Source of the DNA: Cordylochernes scorpioides
Taxonomy: Eukaryota; Arthropoda; Arachnida; Pseudoscorpiones; Chernetidae
Length of the DNA stretch: 64,000 nt
Assembly: GCA_030710605.1 (NCBI GenBank)
Contig: CP092874.1
Location: forward strand, 44,542,665-44,606,664
Reading direction: 5' to 3'
Position 1 is the stretch's first letter; the number at the start of each line of letters is the position of its first letter. The notes under the pieces were generated by a model. The model worked only from the letters and a program-made list of their open reading frames with translations. It did no database searches and was not told the origin of the DNA. Positions 45,777-57,345 of the stretch are shown piece by piece. The position numbers and the translations under genes were made by a program.

Positions 45777-47293
45777 CAGTGGTACCTCGACATACGAGCG
45801 CCCCAACATACAAGTTTTTCGAGATACGAGCCGACGAGCAAGTGATTTTTTGCTTTTAGCTACGAGCGAAATTCGAGATACGAGTTCGGTTCGGTAGTGT
45901 TGAAGATATTAATCTGTGATTTTAAATGTTTCTTTTTGACCAGTACTTTTGTTTTGTTTTTGCTTTTCCTAAAATGTTTCTTTCTTCTTCTTCATTATTA
46001 TTTGTTCTATATGCAAAGCTTTGTTTTTTGAGACTTGAATAAACAAATTCAAGTTTATTATATTTTTGTGTGCTTTTAAAGTTAAGTTTAAAGTAAACAT
46101 AAGATTTTGAAAGAGAAACTGCAAGTTATGTGGAGGTCGAACCCGAAGACATGGGTCGCCAGGAAGTTCTTTGTGGAGTGGGTAAACCTGGTTTTCGGCC
46201 CTACTGTTAAGAAATATCTACAGGAAAATAACCTACCCGTGCAAGCCCTTCTCATCCTCGACAATGCCCCTGCTCATCCACCAAACCTCGAAGATGATAT
46301 CCTCGAGGAGTAATAATTCATAAAGGTTCTCTACTTACCACCCAACACCACTCCTATCCTGCAGCCCATGGATCAGCAACTGATTTCTAATTTTAAAAAA
46401 CTATACACCAAGCATCTGTTTCGGCGCTGCTTTGAAGTGACGGAGAGCACAAACCTCACCCTCTTCGAGAGTTCTGGAAGGACCACTTTAATATAGCGAT
46501 TTGCCTACAAATTATCGATCAGGCCTGGTTGGGAGTTACAACGAGGACCTTGACCTCTGCATGGAAAAAGCTGTGGCCTGAAGCTGTAGCTGAAAGGATC
46601 TATGAAGAATTGGAACCCGGTGTTTCAGTAGAGGAGGAGATTGTATCTATGGGGAAATCCATGGGTTTAGAGGTGGAAGAGAGAGACGTGAACGAGCTCA
46701 TCGAGGAGCACACCCAGGAACTGACGACTGAGGAGATACAAGAGTTACAGTCACAGCAGCATACTGAGGTTATGCAAGTAATTGGTTTTGAGGAGTCAGA
46801 GGAGGAGGTTATTTCTACAAGGGAGATAAAGGAGATCTTAGGAATGTGGGAGAAAGTTTCACAGTTCGTGGAAAAAAAAACACCCAGAAAAAGTTGCAAC
46901 AGGTCGTGCATCTGACCTTTTTGATGACACTTGCCTAACTCATTTCCGGAACATTCTGAGAGGGAGGAAGAAACAAACCTCCTTGGAGGCCTAAACGGTC
47001 TACAGGTGAAAGCGAGAAAAATGTAGCGAAAAAGGCAAAGACCAGTGAGGATATCTAATTTATTTCTTTACATTCTCTTTTTTGTTTTGTGCAATAAATA
47101 TTTGATATTTATAAATACGTTTTTATTATTTAAAACCACGTAACAAAAATAACTGGGGTGACATTTTGGAGGTTGGAACGGATTAATGGTAGTTCAATCG
47201 TTTTGTGTGGGGAAATTTGCTTCGAGATACGAGTAATTCAAGATACGAGCAAGGTTGCGGAACGAATTAAACTCGTATGTCGAGGTACCACTG
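45777..47293 (+). mobile_element. Tigger-like (pogo) DNA transposon, internally deleted
   Basis: Perfectly recognisable inverted ends CAGTGGTACCTCGACATACG and its complement, flanked by TA. At 1.5 kb it is shorter than full Tigger elements and lacks the N-terminal DNA-binding part of the transposase. It lies 70 bases upstream of the minus-strand zinc-finger exon. Confidence 0.9.
46107..46975 (+). pseudogene. Tigger/jerky-type transposase, C-terminal half, broken
   Basis: Includes WVARKFFVEWVNLVFGPTVK and the DDE segment LPVQALLILDNAPAHPP, then after an in-frame stop (46311-46313) KVLYLPPNTTPILQPMDQQL, and after a frame change AWLGVTTRTLTSAWKKLWPE and an acidic tail. These are the conserved DDE_1 blocks of TIGD/jerky-like transposases. 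At least one stop and one frameshift make it non-functional. Confidence 0.88.
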
Positions 47294-47309
47294 TATTGTA
47301 CACGATATA

Positions 47310-48737
47310 CAGTAAAACCCCTCTATAGTGAACCCCAATGGGACAGAGCTTTTGGTTCACTATAGCCACGGTTTGGCCATTTTTTTTATTTTTCTAAATT
47401 TTTAGACCGTATAATTAAAAAACAGCCATACAAACAGGAAATGGCAGCCACTTAATAATGGTCACTTTGTTTTAATTCCCTAAATTGACCTATTTCTTTA
47501 CAGTAATGCTGAATATCAAAAGAAGTCATTTGTTAATAGGTTCTTCTTATCATTAGCATACATGTTTATATATAAACCTGTGTATTATTTAAAAATTAAG
47601 CCAAATCCCCTTAAGGCAAAACATTATTAATTATATATTTAAAAGGTATAAGAGTATTTTAGAACATTTATCTCAAATAATATAATGCTATATTTATTTG
47701 AAAAAATGCCTCTAATACCTTGTTGTTTGAAAGTAAAAAGTGAAATTTGAAAATCAGAATTGTCTTAAAATATCGTTATTTCCATCAAAGGAATAAAGCT
47801 CCGTGTATTCTGAATCAATTGAGGATGAATCAAAAGTATCCAATTCAGAAAAATCGGACGCGAAACATGTTGATACGATAGCGCGATCGGTAAAATTGCG
47901 AATAAAAAACGCCAATTTGCAAAAACAAAATCGGTAATAAAACGGCCGGCCAGGGGGAATATCCGCGAACCCTAAATGTGTCATATACCTAACAAGAATT
48001 CCATTCTAAAAATAGAACTGTAGTGGTAGTTTTTGAGAATTTATAAGTCGATTTGTTTGTAGCCTATGAGACACAGGAAACTTGGGGGAACTTTTTTTTT
48101 TTCTTCTTCTTCCAATTCCCACATATTCTTCTGAAGTGTATATTAAATTTTTGTTTTTAACCTGTTATTCAAACCATTTCTGGCTTTAAAATTATTTGGA
48201 ATTATTTTTTAGCCTAGGTTAAACTTGATATAGAACGCTTCTAAAAGGGCATGCTGCCACTATTATTATTTTTTTTTTTAGAATGCCATTCTTTGTTTCT
48301 TTTCTTTATTTTGGAAGACATTTGTATTTTCTTCTATTACAAACTTGTCGAATGCACAGATATTCTATTAAATAAAAGTATAATGTGTAAAAATGTATGC
48401 AACATACAGCAAAAATAGAATGGAAATGAAAACAAACAATGGCGCTAATTTTTTTGTTTTGAAATCGTGTTCCGTGAGCTAAATCATGCTCAAAATTTTT
48501 TTGTTTTAAATTTTTTTTAAATCACAATTTTAAGTTTGTTATAAGCATAGTATTTTTAATAGATTTTATCATTTTGGGACCGAAAATAGGTTCGTAATAG
48601 GGGTAGTTCGTTATTTTAAAAATCGCAAAGTTCGTTATAACGATGGTATTTCAATGGAATGGAATTGGGAATCGCCGTGGGCTCGTTATAAGGGAAGATT
48701 CGCTATATCCAGGGTTCGTATTAGCGGGGTTTTACTG
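47310..48737 (+). mobile_element. Pogo-like TIR element, full copy
   Basis: TA-flanked. The 5' end is CAGTAAAACCCCTCTATAGT and the 3' end is CGTATTAGCGGGGTTTTACTG. Length is 1.43 kb. On the minus strand 47754-47984 a short open stretch ends in an acidic Ser/Asp-rich tail, possibly the relic of a transposase C-terminus. No catalytic motif is visible. Confidence 0.8.
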
Positions 48738-48754
48738 TATGTATATATGATGTA

Positions 48755-48929
48755 CAGTAGAACCTCCTGTAAAGGACACCTAATTGCAGAGCAAAAGTGT
48801 CCTTTTTGGGAGAGGTGTCCTCTTACTGGAGAGTTGTTATATTGTAAAAATGTTAATTTTGCAAATGAAAACTGTTCTTTGTAGAGGGGTGTCCGCTAGC
48901 AGGGTGTCCGCTAAAGGGAGGTTCTACTG
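48755..48929. mobile_element. Palindromic MITE (CAGTAGAACCTC family)
   Basis: TA-flanked 175-base palindrome, 17 bases after the end of the pogo-like element 47310-48737. Confidence 0.8.
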
Positions 48930-49459
48930 TATTTATATTGTATATTATTTATGTTGAATTATGGAAGGTAATTAAATTATGAAGTTTTTCACTTTAGTTT
49001 CTTTTCTTTTTAAAATCAGTAGTGCTAGCTTTCAATCAAAAATAGCTCTTCAACAGGCTTAAATAAAAGCATCGCGAATATCTAACTGGGAGTGTTTTGC
49101 ATGCGCACACATGTGGATATTTACAATCTAAATTATGGAAAAAAAAATGCTAAAAAATATACAATAACTATTTACATACACACTCATTTTTGTGTTTTAC
49201 TCTAATATTGAGGGTTAAGGATTGGGTCTTTTTTAATTTTATGGGAACAAGAGTTAAAAAAACTAGGAGAAAAATTGATCTCTATGGTCTTTTTCAATGG
49301 GATTAATACCATATTGGCAACTCAATATTTCTGTGTATGCTATTTTATTCATTAGATACAAGATATTCTAAAAGTTGGAGCATTAGACCTCATATTCAAT
49401 CTAAAGAAAAAAATTTAAAAAATATAAAAAGAGGTACATCAACCTTAGTTATGCAGATA

Positions 49460-49633
49460 CAGTAGAACCTCCAAAAGAGGACACCTCGCTAGCAGACACC
49501 TCTCTATAAAAGACAATTTTCATTTGCAAAATTACCATTTTTACTATTTAGCAACTCTCCAGTAAGAGGACACCTCCCCCTAAAGGACAGTTTGGCTCTG
49601 CAATTAGGTTTCCTTTACAGGATGGTTCTACTA
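49460..49633. mobile_element. Palindromic MITE (CAGTAGAACCTC family)
   Basis: 174 bases with the same ends and 'aggacac' arms. The right terminus has a G-to-A change. Confidence 0.8.
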
Positions 49634-49764
49634 TATCGTGATGATATTTATATCCAGGCCTGCCCCAAACTACCAGTTTATCCTGCAGGCTGGTAAAATA
49701 GGGTTGGAAATAACTTTTTCCTCTCTCATGGCCAAATTTTCATCAATATTTTAACTATATAATT

Positions 49765-49975
49765 GATCTCTGCAATTCAATGGCCCGCAATTTTTTCTAA
49801 AGTCTAACCCCACCAGTGAGTACAAGTAATCAAACAGAGCTATGGCACACTTGTAAGTGCAAAAGTTGAACTACTTTCGACATATGTGGTGTACTTGCAG
49901 TAAAAGCAGTTGCTTACTACAACCCACCATGACTATCATGATCTGTACGATGGGTAGTAGGATTAATAAAAAAAA
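49765..49975 (+). mobile_element. SINE, 5'-truncated copy
   Basis: Body from 'aatggcccgcaatt' and tail with 'gtggtgtacttgcagtaaaa' remain. The tRNA-like head is missing. Confidence 0.55.
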
Positions 49976-50212
49976 CAAAACATTCACAATCCAAAGTATA
50001 TTCTTACAATACATAAAGAACCAGAGTTGGAAGTTTTGTTTGTTGATACTTGGAGAACTTCCATAGATAGGGTCCATCTAGCAACCAATACAAAATAGTA
50101 GTCCCTGAGAATAATTGCCTTCTACGTCATTGTCAGTTGAAATCATGTGACATCGTGGTTATTGCTAATTGGCTGATGATGAAATCAAAAAAAATTACTG
50201 TAAAACTTGTCA

Positions 50213-50276
50213 TAGAAGTAACCAATCCTGAGTTTTCCTGTCTTAAAATCACCAATCCTGAGAGTTTTCCCGTCTT
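50213..50276. repeat. Short tandem repeat, unit about 31 bp
   Basis: Two units of 'accaatcctgag...ttttcctgtcttaaaatc' lie left of the piggyBac-like element, and a third lies immediately right of it (51383-51415). Confidence 0.65.
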
Positions 50277-50278
50277 GA

Positions 50279-51380
50279 CCCTTAACTGGACGGGTGGATT
50301 TTTCTTACGTAACTGGACGGGTTAGGTAGATTCAACCCACTTATGTAAATTTATGAAATAAGCGCTAAATAATGATTGAAATCAATATTTAAAAATATTT
50401 AATTAATATATAGTTAACATACAGAAATTGACTTATAAAAATTCTGAATATAATCTATTTACAGTTTTCACAAATTTTTAAGAAATGTTATTGCAAACGC
50501 TTAGTTGACGTAAAGAGCAAAGGGTTTTTATTTTTTACTGCGTTTTTTGATGGACATTTGTAGCACCTTTTTGGAGTATCCGATTGTTGTGGCATCATAG
50601 ATTTACTTTGTTTACTTGAACCATCATTCTTCTTGAATTGTCGTCTGTAATTGCTGCGGGAGAGAATTGAGATTACGTGTAGCCAGGTGTTCATCAGTCA
50701 ATGCTCTCCCAAGATCAACAATAAAAAACTCCTTTCTTTTTTACCCTTTTCATCAATCTGATTACCGATTTTATTTTTTGAACATAGGAGACTAAAGTGG
50801 TTGATCCAGAGAAACCAAAAATAGAGATTCCTGATTCTCTATTAGAGTGTGGTTGAAATTGTGGTGAATCTAAGGTTTGTTCTTTCTCATCCTTCCTAAA
50901 TATGTAAGGCCATGTTCTTTCAACTTATCAACTAATTCTATACTGAAGTGAACAAATTGTTTAGTGGAATATTTCTTCCAAAGTGTGGTCGACTAATCTC
51001 TAAAACATATATATTTTGGGTTGGCAGGGATAATTCTCTCTGTTGACTTGATTGATAATTCTACTTATCCAAAGAAAGAAGTGTTATTTTATAAAAAGGA
51101 AGCTAAAAATAGCGGAAGATAGAGACTCAAGTATGAGCCATGAGCTAACACTGGCACGAAAAATTCTCACGCTTCTGGATGGGCTGGGCGGAATCCGCAC
51201 ACATGTAAATTAAACCCCCCTCCCAAAACTGAAATTTATAAACGATGGATGGAAAATGTTTGTATCACTGTAAAAATAGAATACATAAAAGCTGGTAGCT
51301 CTAGGTGAACGAAAAAAATATTTTTTTCCTTTAATAAGTTTAAGCATAGGCAGAATCTACCCAACCCGTCCAGTTAGGGG
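50279..51380 (-). mobile_element. piggyBac-like element remnant in a TTAA site
   Basis: Inverted ends around CCCYTAACTGGACGGGT, with TTAA at the right border (51381-51384) and TTGA, one change from TTAA, at the left (50275-50278). On the minus strand 50694-50488 a short frame ends with KRCYKCPSKNAVKNKN, reminiscent of the cysteine-rich C-terminus of piggyBac transposases but too short to prove it. The flanks are a roughly 31-base tandem repeat ('accaatcctgag') cut at its own TTAA. Confidence 0.5.
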
Positions 51381-51832
51381 TTAAAAGTCACCAATCCTGA
51401 GAGTTTTCCTGTCTTAGAAGTCAATCTTTAAAAATAAAAATATATTTTTTTCCATTAATTTAGTTCACGTAATAAAAGGCCCTAAAGACTAATGCATTGA
51501 CAATCCTGAAACTAAATGAATTTACATAAAAAGAATAGTTTTAGAGGTTTATTTTAACCAATGTTATTCAACCTGTCTTGCGAGTGCATTTTTGCTTGGA
51601 ACCAAATGGAAAATTCCAAGACAGGTGCTATTATACCGTTTATATTAACTTAAGTTTGCAGAAGAGGCACCCCTTCCTCTTAATAAAAGCACATAGCCAA
51701 ATGTATTACCATTTCATCTTTCGGTCTCTGCACCACGGAAGATGCAGATTCTGATTGGTGAATAAGCCACAGTATCAGATTCGAGAAATTCTAACAAAAG
51801 CCAACAATTCAATACAATAATCCCTTTATATC

Positions 51833-52247
51833 GATATTGAGTAAAAATATCAGACCTTCAGGGAAAAGTATATTTTAAAAAAAAAAACCTTTTTAATCTC
51901 TAGATTTCAGGCACGAATGCCCTACTACAGGAGAAAACATGGTACAGTAAAACCTCCATGAGAGTACACCTCTCTTCAAAGAACATATTCCAATGCCAAA
52001 ATTACCATTTTTACTATTTAGCAACTCTCCGGTAAGAGGACATCTCTTTCTAAAGGACACTTTTGGCTCTGCAACTAGGTGTCCTTTACAGAGAGGTTCT
52101 ACTGTATAATGATTCGCCAATGTTCTATTGGCAATTTATTAAACCATGTTTTCTCTTGTAGAAGGGTGTTCATGCCCGAAAGCTAGAGATTAAAAAGTTT
52201 TTTGAAAAGATAATTTTCCCTGGAGGATTGATATTTTTACTCAAAAG
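51833..52247. mobile_element. Hairpin element with a nested CAGTAAAACCTC MITE
   Basis: Outer arms 51833-51942 and about 52138-52247 are complementary ('gagtaaaaatatca', 'ttaatctctag', 'ggagaaaacatgg'). Between them, at 51945-52104, lies a TA-flanked palindromic MITE of the CAGTAGAACCTC family. The outer hairpin was therefore invaded near its loop. Confidence 0.75.
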
Positions 52248-52582
52248 TCAACAACCTGTAGGTATACCTTGGTTTATGCCTATGGCACCTATCGGAGCAG
52301 TTACCATTTCATAATATCCTACGGAAGGAGTTATGATATTGAATCTGCCAAAGAGGTATCTTGTTTGTTAAAGTGGTCAGGTGGCCAATCTTAGACCTTA
52401 ATCTGTTCCTCAGTCATTTCCAGTATACATCCACATATATAAAACTGTATGCCAAAGTCCAGTCCACATAACATTATTAAACTGGCTTGTAAATTTGATC
52501 CACCCAGCTATTTTCTGTTTTCAGGGGACATTCATTACCATTGCATCTGTAGTATTCTTCCATCAATGACAGTTTAGGTTAT

Positions 52583-52735
52583 AGCTACAAGAAAATAAGA
52601 CCTAATCGAAATAAATTAATAGTGTGTGATGTTTCGGTAACAGGGCTGTTACCAAAAGGTCACACACTATTTATTTATTTGGATTAGGTTTTATTACCTT
52701 GTAGCTAATATATATAATCCAAATTGTGCTTTATC
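52583..52735. repeat. Penelope-type fold-back
   Basis: Arms 'caagaaaataagacctaatc' and 'ggattaggttttattacctt', with a short centre 'gtaacagggctgttac'. Confidence 0.75.
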
Positions 52736-52777
52736 AGTTTAAGTTATGGTTTAGTTAATTAAAGTGATTAAATTATG

Positions 52778-53005
52778 ATAAGGTACAATTTGGATTATAG
52801 ATTAGAACTACAAGGTAATAATACCAAATCCAAATAAATAAATAGTGCATGACATTTTGGTAACAGCGTTGTTACCATCATCAGACAAAAGTATAAATGA
52901 GAAAAAAAATCACACAGTAAAGGAAAAAATTTATATATGCTAAATAAATGCTGTTACCAAAACATCACACACAATTTATTTGGATTTGGTCTTATTACTT
53001 TGTGG
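52778..53005. repeat. Penelope-type fold-back
   Basis: Begins with the tail sequence 'gataaggtacaatttggatt' in reverse orientation. It has the arms and a spacer of about 50 bases between cores. Confidence 0.7.
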
Positions 53006-53010
53006 TTAGT

Positions 53011-55516
53011 CACTTTGATTGGGAATAACCCAGACCTCGTAGTACATATGACTTTAACTGTATACAAAAGTTAGGGGACAACTAACCTCAAAACCTCCAA
53101 AATATTATACAGGCAACAAAGTCAAAAAGAGAAAAAAAACAACCAGTGTAACCCCCCTAATTAAAACAGCCACTTTTATTCCAGTAACTTTGCTTTACAT
53201 CATAATTCTAAAGCCTTAAGACCCATTTGTTTCAACCATAGTTATAACAACAAACAGAGTATTAAACCAATCTTGACCTAAGTATTGTTTTTATAACAAT
53301 TATCAATTGTAATAGGTATTTCTTCATATAAATTCAAGTAATATCTTAATAGATATAGCATTTGTGGCCCTGCACTTTCTATATGTGCGTGTGAACCATG
53401 ATGATAAGTAAATATTCTAAGCAGCCCCATCATTAAAAGTATACTACATATAAAATAAGTAAACTTGTATTAAATTTCGGCAATAAATTTGTTGCTATAT
53501 ATATTGTTTAAAAATTACACATATTTTGTTAATAGTGTATGATGTTTTATGAATTTTAATAATTTGCAATACCTTCATTAATGTGTCGAATTAAAAGGCG
53601 ATAAAATTGTAAATAAAAATTAAGTTTTATTTAGCTTTAAATGGCCCCTAAACTTTATTTTCAAACCTTACTTTTTTAATATATTTTTCGAGGGAAATTT
53701 CTTCCATCTTGAATAGTTTATTAATTAACAATCATTAAAAATATATATTTAAGAGTTAAACATATAAGCTTTAAAAAGGTTTCAGCTTTATTCACAACAA
53801 ATAGTAGTCATAAGAAACAAAAACATAAACTGATGTTGCCAATACATTTTTTTTTATTTTTTAAATATATATATATCTTGTGTGTACATTATATTTATAC
53901 ATTTTCATCTTATTATAAAATATATTTTTCATTGTGAAAATGAAATAATGATTATTTAAAATATAAAGGCAACTTTTATGATTTAAAAATGCATATAACT
54001 TAGAACTGCTTTTTCAATATTTGTTATTTTATTTTTAAAATATAAATATATTTTATATTATAATAAATCTATTTCAAAAGTTTTGAATTTATAAACCCAA
54101 ATAATTCTCTGTTCCAGTATATCAAATAATTGCTGTAATATAAAAATATTTCATATGAATTGAAAAATATAGAATTATAATACATTTTTCATGTATTTAA
54201 ATTATCTTTAAAATGTTTAATATTTCAAATTTTATTTTATGAAATAAAGTAAATCGACAAATGCATTTTTTTTTCTTAATACAAATTTGACTACACTGCC
54301 TATAGCTGGTAAATAAAGTACTAAAAAACGAAAGAAAGATTTTTTGCGAAATCAGCGTATTTGAAATAAACTTCCAAATGCTCTTTTAGATTATTCATTG
54401 CATATAAAAAGGTAGGCAATTTAAAACAAACCCCATAATATGTGCAGTAAATTAAATCTATAATATTGACTAATGAGTTTTTTTTTTCATTGACTCATTA
54501 AAATTTTACATTTGCAAACTTACGAATAGTTACTTTTAAAATTCCTTTTTGCTTATAAAATAAAAGGCAAAATTTGCTTCTAGCAAACTAATATTTGGAT
54601 AATTGTTCATTTATATATAAATATATAAAATAAATAACACTTCTTCTTTTCACAAGATGTATTCAATATAAATGCATTAAAATAATTTATGCATTTAAAA
54701 GGTAGAAGTGACTTTTTCACACACACACTATATCAATATAATTCACCATATAACACACCATATAATTCTTCACTTTTACAATATGTAAATATTAAACCTT
54801 AATATGTAAATATAAAATTCTAACCTTAATCATTTAAAATACTATTTTGATCTTCATACTCTACCACCAAACAAAATAATAGCCTCAGGATACCTCATTG
54901 TTTTTCTGCGCCTGCAAGTGTCAATTACTCAATTGATTTTTTTTTTTAATACAGTTTCATAATTGTTTTTATATTACTTGGGTCTAGTTAGAGTCAGATG
55001 CTCCACTATTGGATTAAAAAAAAAAAAAGGCAAAGAAATTGTATCTTTGGGACCACACATACAAATAATAAACTCATTAGGAAAACAAGACAAGAGGCCA
55101 GACAATTGGATGACCATATGAAGTTTCTTCAATCAAGGGGCAAAAATAGCTCTTGGAACATTTAAATGGCCCATTGACATATACCTCTTTGTTCAGGTAA
55201 CCCTATTATAATCATAACCTACCCTCCCTTACAAGAAAAACAAAGATCTTGAGACAGTGAATATGTCAGTAGGAGTTGATCAGCATGAGTTGTTGTCAGA
55301 AGGGACTAGTGCAGAGTTCACTTCATCAAATGCCGTCTGCTAATTCCTTTTTATTACACACTGTGGGAAGTACTAGAACATTATTTCCCGTTTTATAATG
55401 AATGGAAGAATCCTGAAAATTATTAGAGAGAGATCAATTATCTCACATGTATATTTAACAAAGTTGCGACAGGATGATATTCATGTACCAAATTATGCAT
55501 CAGAACTATGCACTGT
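53011..55516. other. Long AT-rich region without recognised features
   Basis: About 2.5 kb of very AT-rich sequence with many short direct A/T motifs ('atatataaatatataaaat') and no long open frame, no TIR pairs and no RNA gene that I can see. It is the least repeat-invaded part of the window. Confidence 0.6.
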
Positions 55517-55658
55517 GCATCACCCTAGTAAAAACGTTTCTAGTGATGATAAAGAATGAGCCACAACACACGTTTTGGAAAATTTAAACAGAAAGCCAAT
55601 TTGCCAAAACTGGTGTTGTGGCTCATTCTTTATCAAAGTTTTTTACTAAGGTGATGTA
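55517..55658. repeat. Fold-back repeat (ataaagaatgagccac)
   Basis: Arms 'gcatcaccctagtaaaaac...gataaagaatgagccacaac' and the complement at 55610-55658, around a 45-base loop. Type unknown. Confidence 0.7.
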
Positions 55659-55659
55659 T

Positions 55660-55772
55660 TGACTCATCCATTGATGAGCTCTACTCTTCCCCGGCCGACA
55701 CCATCAAAAGTCTCAAGCTTGATGCCTTAATGTGATTGAGTGGAGATAAGAAAGAAGAAGACTAGGGCGATG
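55660..55772 (+). mobile_element. Non-LTR retrotransposon 3' end fragment
   Basis: The plus strand encodes DSSIDELYSSPADTIKSLK as in 4434-4667, followed by a stop and the 3' end 'gattgagtggagataagaaa'. Confidence 0.65.
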
Positions 55773-56201
55773 AACAGTGCACCTTCCTGATGGTTAAAGG
55801 AATAGTTGCCTCTTTTGATACACTTACGTATTAGGTGCAGGCTACAAAAATATGTAGTTAATTTTTCAAGTAATTTCTTTCATTTTCATTACATGCAATT
55901 AATTGAAGGCTGTTTGATAAAGTTGATGTTTAAATGAATTTAATGTCAATTTGATGTCACACAAAGAACATAACTTTGTTATGTGCCTGCTGATTACAAA
56001 GACAATGTAAATGTTATGGCACATGAAGAAAGAGTTGGAATAAGTTTTTCCTTATTATCTATTCACCATCCTGAAGATATAAAATTCATGTTTCTTGTTC
56101 AATGAAAATTTCTATCAAGATTCACAGAGTAGCTCCACCAGAAGATGGTTGTAATAAGTATCATTCAACAAACATATAATTAACAAACCTCTAAATGTGT
56201 G

Positions 56202-56606
56202 GTGTACTTACAGTACAGGCTGTCACAATCCTCTACCCACTATGATTATCATGGCCTGGTACTACATGTGTAGACATGTGGTGTACTTACAGTACAAGCT
56301 GTCACAACCCTCTACCCACCATGGTTATCATGGCCTGGTACTACATGTGTAGACATGTGGTGTACTTACAGTACAAGCTGTCACAACCCTCTACCCACCA
56401 TGGTTATCATGGCCTGGTACTACATGTGTAGACATGTAGTGTACTTACAGTACAAGCTGTCACAACCCTCTACTCACCATGGTTATCATGGCCTGGTACT
56501 ACATGTGTAGACATGTGGTGTACTTACAGTACAAGCTGTCACAACCCTCTACCCACCATGGTTATCATGGCCTGGTATTATATGTGTAGACCTGTGGTGT
56601 ACTTAC
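56202..56606 (+). repeat. 79-bp minisatellite made from the SINE tail
   Basis: The motif 'gtgtacttacag' recurs at 56202, 56281, 56360, 56439, 56518 and 56597, exactly 79 bases apart, giving five units. Each unit is the 3' tail of the local SINE ('acatgtgtagacatgtgg' ... 'accatggttatcatggcctg'). The units are almost identical to each other. Confidence 0.93.
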
Positions 56607-57223
56607 ATCCTAGGAGCAATATGGCCACCCAGACCTCTCGGTCCATAAGCCGGTCCTTTTTCAGTCACCTAGCCAAAGGAATGATGCATTCTCCTGGAAC
56701 CGAGCGGCCATTTGGTTTGGCCCTTCGTGCCCGCCTTTATGGTCTAGCTCCATGGGGTCGACCAATCAGCCCACAGGCGTCAACAAGAGCTTCATGGGCA
56801 GGTTGCTGTCCTCTCATTTGGACTTGGTTAAACCCATCCTATGCTCCAATAGGACCCCCCCCCCCCCCCTTTGGCCCTGGTACCCTTAGTTCCCAGTACT
56901 CCCTGAATCTGCCGACGAATCAAGGACCTCTGAGGTTTGAGGTTGACACAGGGAACCGTGCGAAGGTGGGGTGGGTGCTACTACTTTGTGAACTCCCTGG
57001 TTTTTCATGACGTGCTCGGCAAGGATGCTCCCAATCGTGCACACACAGAGCGAAGACCCAAGAGTTTCAAGACTTATGGCAAACGCACATCAGTGAAACC
57101 ACTGGCTCAAGGACCCGCCACGCGAAGTCGCCTCTACACTCCCTCATCCTCAAGGGTGTGGGCGCCCCTGCCTTTTCCCAACCAACAGGCCAGTACTAGA
57201 GCAGGATCTTCTTTCCCCGCCGG
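56607..57223. other. GC-rich insert splitting the minisatellite
   Basis: About 617 bases, much richer in GC than the surroundings, with long open stretches in more than one frame (for example PNRAHTERRPKSFKTYGKRT in one frame). It includes a run of about 16 C. I do not recognise a protein; no single frame spans it. Both sides carry 'gtgtacttac', which may be a 10-base target duplication or simply the repeat phase. It could be a fragment of a coding exon inserted into the array. Confidence 0.45.
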
Positions 57224-57345
57224 TGTACTTACAGTACAAGCTGTCACAAACCTCTACCCACTATGATCATCATGGCCTTACATGGTACTACATGGGTAGA
57301 CATGTGACATTGAACAGCATTGTACTGTACTGTAAGTACAAGCTG
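57224..57345 (+). repeat. Right remnant of the 79-bp minisatellite
   Basis: One and a half diverged units after the GC-rich insert ('gtgtacttacagtacaagct ... catggtactacatgggtag'). Confidence 0.8.

Noticed and set aside
47754-47984. Minus-strand acidic open frame in the pogo-like element, also 36599-36844
   Set aside because: Possibly a transposase tail, but no catalytic or DNA-binding motif. Not reported as a gene.
53011-55516. Centromere or replication origin in the AT-rich stretch
   Set aside because: AT-richness alone, with no satellite periodicity or conserved motif, is not evidence.
56202-57345. CRISPR-like array of regular repeats
   Set aside because: The 79-base units are contiguous with no spacers and derive from a SINE tail in an animal genome.
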